From Bacteroidota bacterium (GTDB taxonomy: Bacteria > Bacteroidota > Bacteroidia > Flavobacteriales_D > Crocinitomicaceae): a stretch of 29,837 bases of DNA. The DNA is taken from positions 1-29,837 of the forward strand of contig SBGS01000226.1 of NCBI GenBank assembly GCA_006226555.1. The letters run 5' to 3'. The notes below the pieces were generated by a model. That model saw only the letters and a list, made by a program, of their open reading frames with translations. It made no database searches and was not told the DNA's origin. Each line of letters starts with the position of its first letter. Positions within the stretch are counted from its first letter, which is position 1. Made by a program: the position numbers and the translations under genes. This document shows positions 24,747 to 29,837 of this stretch, in pieces.

Positions 24747-26552
24747 ATGGCTGCAGTAGCACACGAGGCACACGGACATCACGACGATCACGGACACCAC
24801 GAAGAGCACTTCGTATCGAAGTATATTTTTTCGCAGGATCATAAAATGATCGGTAAGCAGTTCTTGATGACTGCTGTATTTATGGGGTTGATCGCTATGT
24901 TGCTTTCTATCCTGTTCAGAATACAATTGGCATGGCCAGGAGAGAGCTCAGATTTCCTTTCATTTTTCCTTGGTGAAACATGGGCACCAGGTGGAGTTTT
25001 GAAGGAAGACATGTACTTAGGATTGGTTACAATTCACGGAACGATCATGGTATTCTTCCTATTGACAGGAGGTTTGTCAGGAACATTCTCTAACTTGTTA
25101 ATTCCATTGCAACTTGGAGCAAGGGATATGGCATCAGGTTTCTTGAACATGTTGTCGTACTGGTTCTTCTTCCTTTCTTCTGTACTAATGGTTGTTTCAT
25201 TGTTCGTAGAGTCAGGACCAGCGATGGCAGGTTGGACGGTATATCCTCCTTTGTCGGCATTACCACAAGCTGTTAGTGGTTCAGGAATGGGTATGACTTT
25301 ATGGTTGTTCTCAATGGCAATTTTCATCGCTTCGTCTTTGATCGGTTCATTGAACTATATTACTACCGTATTGAACCTTAGAACAAAAGGAATGTCGATG
25401 ACAAGAATGCCGCTAACAATTTGGGCATTCTTCATTACGGCGATTATTGGTGTACTTTCATTCCCTGTATTATTGTCTGCAGCTCTTCTATTGATCATGG
25501 ATAGAATGGCAGGAACAAGTTTCTATTTGTCAGATATTATTGTAGGAGGTGAAATGTTGACACAGCATGGTGGATCGCCAATTCTTTTCCAGCACTTATT
25601 CTGGTTCCTTGGACACCCTGAAGTATACATCGTACTACTTCCTTCATTGGGTATCACATCAGAAATTATTGCGACGAATTCACGTAAGCCGATCTTTGGT
25701 TATCGTGCGATGATCGGATCTATTCTAGCAATTGCTTTCTTATCGTTTATTGTATGGGCGCACCACATGTTCGTAACGGGTATGAATCCGTTCCTTGGTT
25801 CAGTGTTCGTATTTACGACATTGTTAATTGCGATTCCTTCAGCGGTTAAAGTATTTAACTACTTGACAACGCTATGGAAAGGTTCGATCGTATATACTCC
25901 GGCTATGATGTTCTCAATTGGATTGGTATCGACATTCATTACAGGTGGTGTTACAGGTATTATCCTTGCAGATGCGGCACTTGATATCTCAGTTCACGAC
26001 ACTTACTTTGTCGTAGCTCACTTCCACGTGGTAATGGGGCTATCAGCTGTATTCGGTATGATGGCGGGAGTTTATCACTGGTTCCCTAAAATGTATGGAA
26101 GAATGATGAATGTTCGTTTAGGATACGTTCATTTCTGGATTACATTGGTAGGAGCATACGGAGTATTCTTCCCAATGCACTTTGTTGGAATTGCGGGAGC
26201 GCCAAGACGTTACTACGATTACTCTGTTTATAATGATTTTGATGTGGAGTCATTTAATGTAATGATGGACTTGAATGTGATCATTACCGTGTTTGCAATC
26301 ATTGCAGCATTGGGGCAACTGATCTTCTTGTTCAACTTCTTCTACAGTATTTACCGCGGTCCTAAGGCGGTACAGAATCCTTGGAGATCTACTACATTGG
26401 AGTGGACAACTCCTGTAGAGCATTTCCATGGTAACTGGCCAGGTGAATTACCTACGGTACATAGATGGCCGTATGATCTTTCTAAGCCAGGTAGTGAAGA
26501 AGACTTTATTCCTCAAACCGTTCCTTTAATGGAAGGTGAAGAAGAACACTAA
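24747..26552 (+). CDS. coxA: Cytochrome c oxidase subunit I (heme-copper oxidase, A-type)
   Basis: This 601-residue catalytic subunit reduces oxygen and pumps protons. Ligands are present: His97 (heme a) in TIHGTIMV, His290 (CuB) in GHPEVY with Glu292 and the cross-linked Tyr294, His339/His340 (CuB), His425 (heme a3) and His427 (heme a) in VVAHFHVV. D-pathway Asp127 and Asn134 keep their 7-residue spacing, and K-pathway Lys368 is in SAVKVFNYL. This places it in the A1 group. The N-terminus is very His-rich (HEAHGHHDDHGHHEEH, residues 6-21) and cytoplasmic by the usual topology. It is last in the operon, followed by a terminator. No subunit III or IV gene follows. Length is near 600, normal for Bacteroidota. 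Confidence 0.96.
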   Translation: MAAVAHEAHGHHDDHGHHEEHFVSKYIFSQDHKMIGKQFLMTAVFMGLIAMLLSILFRIQLAWPGESSDFLSFFLGETWAPGGVLKEDMYLGLVTIHGTIMVFFLLTGGLSGTFSNLLIPLQLGARDMASGFLNMLSYWFFFLSSVLMVVSLFVESGPAMAGWTVYPPLSALPQAVSGSGMGMTLWLFSMAIFIASSLIGSLNYITTVLNLRTKGMSMTRMPLTIWAFFITAIIGVLSFPVLLSAALLLIMDRMAGTSFYLSDIIVGGEMLTQHGGSPILFQHLFWFLGHPEVYIVLLPSLGITSEIIATNSRKPIFGYRAMIGSILAIAFLSFIVWAHHMFVTGMNPFLGSVFVFTTLLIAIPSAVKVFNYLTTLWKGSIVYTPAMMFSIGLVSTFITGGVTGIILADAALDISVHDTYFVVAHFHVVMGLSAVFGMMAGVYHWFPKMYGRMMNVRLGYVHFWITLVGAYGVFFPMHFVGIAGAPRRYYDYSVYNDFDVESFNVMMDLNVIITVFAIIAALGQLIFLFNFFYSIYRGPKAVQNPWRSTTLEWTTPVEHFHGNWPGELPTVHRWPYDLSKPGSEEDFIPQTVPLMEGEEEH

Positions 26553-26566
26553 GAATTAAATTAATT

Positions 26567-26598
26567 AAAAGCCTCCTGATTTACAGGGGGCTTTTTTT
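26567..26598 (+). terminator. Rho-independent terminator of the act-cox operon
   Basis: AAAAGCCTCCTG (26567-26578), a 5-base loop ATTTA, then CAGGGGGCTTTT (26584-26595) form a 12-bp stem with one G-T pair, followed by a run of seven T (26592-26598). It lies 14 bases after the coxA stop. It should end the eight-gene transcript and isolate ruvB. Confidence 0.9.
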
Positions 26599-26605
26599 AT
26601 TTTTG
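26598..26605 (+). promoter_or_regulatory. Putative -7 promoter element of ruvB-queG, inside the terminator tail
   Basis: TATTTTTG fits the Bacteroidota consensus TAnnTTTG and shares its first base with the T-run of the terminator. Transcription would start near 26612, just before the GTG start at 26621. No clear -33 TTG is present; that region would lie in the terminator stem. T-rich DNA makes chance matches more likely, so confidence is moderate. Confidence 0.45.
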
Positions 26606-26620
26606 TATATATCAATTTCA

Positions 26621-27637
26621 GTGGAGGATTCATTTGACTATAGGGAAGAGGCAGAACAACAAAGTGACATAGATAAAGTGTTACGGCCTAAAAGATTGTC
26701 TGATTTTAACGGACAAAAAAAGGTTACGGATAACCTGGAGGTATTCGTAAAGGCCGCTACACTTCGAAATGAGCCACTGGATCACGTATTACTTCACGGA
26801 CCTCCAGGACTAGGCAAAACAACGCTCGCAAACATCATTGCGAATGAGTTGGGAGTAGATTGTAAGATCACAAGCGGTCCTGTATTAGACAAACCTGGTG
26901 ATCTTGCAGGATTGTTAACAGGCTTACAGGTGGGAGATGTATTGTTCATTGACGAGATCCATCGTATGAGTCCGGTAATAGAAGAATATTTGTATTCCGC
27001 AATGGAGGACTACCAGATCGATATTATGATCGATTCCGGGCCGAATGCTAGATCAGTACAGATAGCGTTGAATCCATTTACGTTGATCGGAGCAACAACA
27101 AGATCCGGATTGCTGACTTCGCCATTACGTGCTCGCTTCGGAATAAATTCCAGATTAGAGTATTATGATTCAAAGACCCTTACATTGATCGTTGAGCGTT
27201 CTGCATCACTACTTGACATTCCGATTACAGAGCAAGCAGCCTATCAGATAGCCAGTAGAAGTAGAGGTACACCTAGAATAGCAAATGCCTTATTGCGAAG
27301 AGTTAGGGATTTTGCTCAGATAAAGGGTGATGGAACAATTACTGTAGAGATCACTGAACACGCTTTGGAAGCGTTGAATGTAGATCAATACGGTCTTGAT
27401 GAAATGGATAATAAAATCTTATCAGTGATCATCGATAAGTTTAAAGGTGGCCCTGTTGGATTAACAACTGTAGCAACTGCTATTGGAGAAAATGCCGGTA
27501 CTTTGGAAGAGGTATATGAACCATTCTTAATTCAAGAAGGCTTCCTAATGAGAACTCCACGTGGTAGGCAGGTGACTGAGAAGGCGTATAAGCACTTAGG
27601 AAGAGATATGGGATATTCTCAGGGTGGTTTATTTTAA
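26621..27637 (+). CDS. ruvB: Holliday junction branch migration helicase RuvB
   Basis: This 338-residue AAA+ motor of the RuvAB complex drives branch migration of Holliday junctions during recombination repair. The signatures are Walker A GPPGLGKTT, Walker B VLFIDEIHRM, sensor 1 GATTRSG and the arginine-finger region PLRARFGI, followed by the C-terminal winged-helix domain (GGPVGLTTVATAIGE, then RTPRGRQVT). There is no ATG near the start. The frame opens at a TTG (26603) and has a GTG at 26621. I prefer GTG because the TTG lies inside the putative promoter and so would not be transcribed from it. ruvA and ruvC are not in the window. queG starts one base after the stop. Confidence 0.95.
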   Translation: MEDSFDYREEAEQQSDIDKVLRPKRLSDFNGQKKVTDNLEVFVKAATLRNEPLDHVLLHGPPGLGKTTLANIIANELGVDCKITSGPVLDKPGDLAGLLTGLQVGDVLFIDEIHRMSPVIEEYLYSAMEDYQIDIMIDSGPNARSVQIALNPFTLIGATTRSGLLTSPLRARFGINSRLEYYDSKTLTLIVERSASLLDIPITEQAAYQIASRSRGTPRIANALLRRVRDFAQIKGDGTITVEITEHALEALNVDQYGLDEMDNKILSVIIDKFKGGPVGLTTVATAIGENAGTLEEVYEPFLIQEGFLMRTPRGRQVTEKAYKHLGRDMGYSQGGLF

Positions 27638-27638
27638 C

Positions 27639-28577
27639 ATGACTGTAGTAAGCAACAAAGAACTAATTAAGAGAAAAGCCAATGAACTTGGCTTTTTTTA
27701 TTGTGGGTTTTCCAAAGCAGAATTCTTAGAAGAGGAAGCTCCTCGGCTGGAAAAATGGTTAAAGGAAGGGATGCAAGGTTCTATGAGCTATATGGAAAAT
27801 CATTTCGATAAACGCCTTGATCCAAGACTTTTGGTGCCCGGTGCTAAAACAGTGATTTCCTTGTTGCTGAATTATTACCCGGATAATACCGAACAAAACT
27901 CCGACTACAAGATATCTAAATATGCATACGGTAATGATTACCATGACGTGATCAAGGATAAGTTGAGGGAGTTATTTCATTTTATTACGGAAGAAATTGG
28001 CTCGATAGAAGGAAGAGTTTTTGTCGATTCGGCACCTGTAATGGATAAGGCATGGGCAAAAAAATCCGGATTAGGATGGATTGGAAAGAATACTAATCTA
28101 ATTCATCCCAGGCATGGTTCATTCTTTTTTATTGCTGAACTCATAATTGACCTCGAACTTGAGCCGGATGGTCCAATGAAGGATTATTGCGGAACCTGCA
28201 CACGATGTATCGATGCTTGTCCAACTGATGCCATAGTGCAACCCTATGTTGTAGATGGTTCTAAGTGTATTTCCTACTTAACGATAGAGCTAAAGGATCA
28301 ATTAATTCCTCAAGAATTTTCGGGAAAAATGGAGAACTGGATGTTCGGTTGTGATATATGTCAGGATGTTTGTCCGTGGAATCGTTTCTCAAAACCACAT
28401 CTTGAGCCCCTATTTGATCCACATGAAGACCTTTTACGTTTGACAAATAACGATTGGCAAGAACTTTCAGAAGAAGTTTTCAGTAATCTCTTTCGTAATT
28501 CCGCAGTAAAACGAACGAAATACAAAGGATTAAAGAGAAACATTAAATTTTTAACAAGGAATGATCAAACACGATAA
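27639..28577 (+). CDS. queG: Epoxyqueuosine reductase QueG
   Basis: This 312-residue enzyme makes the last step of queuosine, reducing epoxyqueuosine in the wobble position of tRNAs for His, Asp, Asn and Tyr, using cobalamin and two [4Fe-4S] clusters. Cysteine sets are C184/187/190/194 (CGTCTRCIDAC) and C210/238/241/245 (CDICQDVC), followed by PWNRF as usual. Asp130 in VFVDSAPVMDKAWA is at the position of the proposed catalytic acid, and GLGWIGKNTNLI is a family signature. The open frame reaches to a GTG at 27624 within ruvB. I chose the ATG at 27639, one base after the ruvB stop, which fits coupled translation. There is no HEAT-repeat C-terminal extension, so this is the short form. Cobalamin must be made or imported elsewhere. 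Confidence 0.95.
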   Translation: MTVVSNKELIKRKANELGFFYCGFSKAEFLEEEAPRLEKWLKEGMQGSMSYMENHFDKRLDPRLLVPGAKTVISLLLNYYPDNTEQNSDYKISKYAYGNDYHDVIKDKLRELFHFITEEIGSIEGRVFVDSAPVMDKAWAKKSGLGWIGKNTNLIHPRHGSFFFIAELIIDLELEPDGPMKDYCGTCTRCIDACPTDAIVQPYVVDGSKCISYLTIELKDQLIPQEFSGKMENWMFGCDICQDVCPWNRFSKPHLEPLFDPHEDLLRLTNNDWQELSEEVFSNLFRNSAVKRTKYKGLKRNIKFLTRNDQTR

Positions 28578-28635
28578 TTCCTTTGTTCCACTCATCCATT
28601 CTTTGTAAATTCCTAGAAAATTTAACTTACTTACT

Positions 28636-29837
28636 ATGCCAGATCAGGGAAATCAGGGAGCTTTGTCATATAACATGACTCCGTACACAGGTCCTTGGAC
28701 AAAAGCTGAAGCTGCACATTTGCTGAGAAGAACAAAGTTCGGAGCAACGAATCAACAAATTCTTGATGCAGTATCTAATGGGATGAATGCAACGGTAACG
28801 GCCTTATTGCAAGTTCCAGCAGTCGGTGATCCATTAACATACCATCCAAATGAGACCATCGTATCATTTGGTAATACTTGGGTTGATGCCGTATATCCTG
28901 CAAATGCTGTGGATGCACAATCTGTCGAAACCGCACGTGTAATGTCTCTTGCAGGTTGGATGATGGAGCGTCTAAATCAGGAACCATTATCTATTGCAGA
29001 AAAAATGTGTTTGTTCTGGCAAAATCATTTTTCGGTAACAGCCACTTCGGATTCAAGATGTACATATGATTACTTAATGTTGATCAGACAGCATGCCTTA
29101 GGGAATTTCAAGCAGCTCATTAAGGATGTAACGATCAATCCGGCAATGCTGTTGTTCTTGAATGGTGCAACAAATAATGTCTTTAGTCCAAACGAGAATT
29201 ACGCTCGCGAATTTTTGGAGTTGTTTACGATTGGAAAAGGCCCTCAAATAGGCCCGGGAGACTACACGAATTATACGGAGGATGATGTTGCAGCAGCTGC
29301 AAAAGTTTTCACGGGTTATTACGTCGATGGACTGAGATCGTCAACTGCAACAGATGTAACTGCTGTTTACAATTCTTTCCTGCATGATGCGACAAATAAA
29401 ACCCTGTCATATCATTTCGGAAATGCGGTAATCACCAGTGGTGGACCTACTGAATTTGAAACGCTTGTAGATATTGTCTTCCAGCAGGATGAATGTGCGT
29501 ATTTCATTTGTCGCAAACTCTATAAATATTTCGTCAATTATGATCTCACACCGGCTGTAGAGACAAACGTCATTGCGGAGATGGCGACAACGATGATAGC
29601 AAATAACTATGAAGTGTTACCGGTATTGGATATGTTGTTCAAGAGTGAGCATTTTTATGATATTTCTGTAAGGGGAGCTATTATTCGTAGTCCATTGGAT
29701 GCTTATTTTGGGATGTTCAATTCTACTGAAACGATAGCAAATTATACCCTGGACACAAACATGGAAATGATGCTGAATGTCTATTGGTTGGCTGAAGCAT
29801 CGGGACAAGCATATGCTACTCCGCCATCAGTTGCAGG
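28636..29837 (+). CDS. DUF1800 family protein, 3' end cut off by the window
   Basis: An uninterrupted frame begins at the ATG at 28636 and runs off the window after 400 codons. It reads as a DUF1800 protein: PYTGPWTKAEAAHLLRRTKFGA near residue 16-37 opens the domain, EKMCLFWQNHFSV lies near 130, and NYAREFLELFTIGKG lies near 190, followed by a loop leading to VFTGYYVDG. No signal peptide precedes the domain, which begins almost at once. The function of DUF1800 is not established. Members are often next to a DUF1501 gene, which would lie beyond this window. The 58 bases after queG hold no clear terminator or promoter, so it may belong to the ruvB-queG transcript. Confidence 0.85.
   Translation, partial: MPDQGNQGALSYNMTPYTGPWTKAEAAHLLRRTKFGATNQQILDAVSNGMNATVTALLQVPAVGDPLTYHPNETIVSFGNTWVDAVYPANAVDAQSVETARVMSLAGWMMERLNQEPLSIAEKMCLFWQNHFSVTATSDSRCTYDYLMLIRQHALGNFKQLIKDVTINPAMLLFLNGATNNVFSPNENYAREFLELFTIGKGPQIGPGDYTNYTEDDVAAAAKVFTGYYVDGLRSSTATDVTAVYNSFLHDATNKTLSYHFGNAVITSGGPTEFETLVDIVFQQDECAYFICRKLYKYFVNYDLTPAVETNVIAEMATTMIANNYEVLPVLDMLFKSEHFYDISVRGAIIRSPLDAYFGMFNSTETIANYTLDTNMEMMLNVYWLAEASGQAYATPPSVA

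Noticed and set aside
26603..26620. TTG start for ruvB
   Set aside because: It lies within the putative -7 promoter element just after the terminator T-run, so it would not be in a transcript started there. GTG at 26621 is the better choice, though direct evidence is lacking.
28578..28635. TTTG-containing stretches after queG, considered as a promoter for the DUF1800 gene
   Set aside because: Neither occurrence has the TA at the right spacing to match TAnnTTTG, and there is no paired -33 element.
1..29837. tRNA, rRNA, rnpB, riboswitch, CRISPR, insertion sequence or attachment-site signals
   Set aside because: No cloverleaf-like segments, regular spaced repeats, transposase motifs or long terminal repeats were seen. 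Small RNAs without protein-like marks could still be missed by eye.

Overview
This 29.8 kb window looks like chromosomal DNA of a Bacteroidota bacterium, most likely in or near the Flavobacteriales. Three things support this. It carries the gliding/type IX secretion translocon protein SprA. It carries an alternative complex III (act) operon joined to an aa3-type cytochrome oxidase. Promoter-like sites match the Bacteroidota -7 element TAnnTTTG, and start codons have A-rich upstream regions rather than Shine-Dalgarno sites. The base composition is moderately AT-rich and looks even by eye. I see no insertion sequences, phage genes, tRNA or rRNA genes, or CRISPR arrays.

Positions 1-7561: the window opens inside the 3' end of sprA, whose stop overlaps a polyamine-acetyltransferase-like GNAT gene. 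Facing these on the minus strand are phoH (PIN plus PhoH ATPase) and, upstream of it, three envelope genes of unknown function: a lipoprotein and two apparently related exported proteins. Positions 7655-9523 (plus): a RidA-family deaminase, a small membrane/helical-repeat protein and an RlmI/RlmK-like methyltransferase, packed with 1-2 nt gaps. Positions 9516-14437 (minus, transcribed from 14437 downward): SPOR-domain protein, rnpA, an S41 C-terminal processing protease, an O-antigen-ligase-like membrane protein and a 2-hydroxyacid dehydrogenase. Most of these overlap or nearly touch, so they are probably one operon.

Positions 14666-26552 (plus) are the centrepiece: actA-actB-actC-actD-actE-actF-coxB-coxA, eight genes with 17-30 nt gaps and one good terminator at the end. 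The products form a quinol:cytochrome c oxidoreductase (hexaheme ActA, Fe-S lipoprotein ActB, NrfD-like ActC and ActF, small ActD, monoheme lipoprotein ActE) and subunits II and I of a proton-pumping oxidase. Electrons should run from quinol through the ActB Fe-S clusters and the ActA/ActE hemes to CuA on CoxB, then to heme a and heme a3/CuB on CoxA. CoxB has no heme domain of its own. Its four predicted membrane helices fit a built-in supercomplex. Subunit III and heme A synthesis genes are not in the window.

Positions 26598-29837 (plus): ruvB, with a promoter-like element inside the U-tract of the cox terminator; then queG one base later; then the first 400 codons of a DUF1800 protein that runs off the window.

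I did not find a convincing wholly new system. The best candidates for a second look are the three-gene envelope cluster beside phoH, the terminator/promoter overlap before ruvB, the unusual features of CoxB and ActA, and the regulatory sites before actA.
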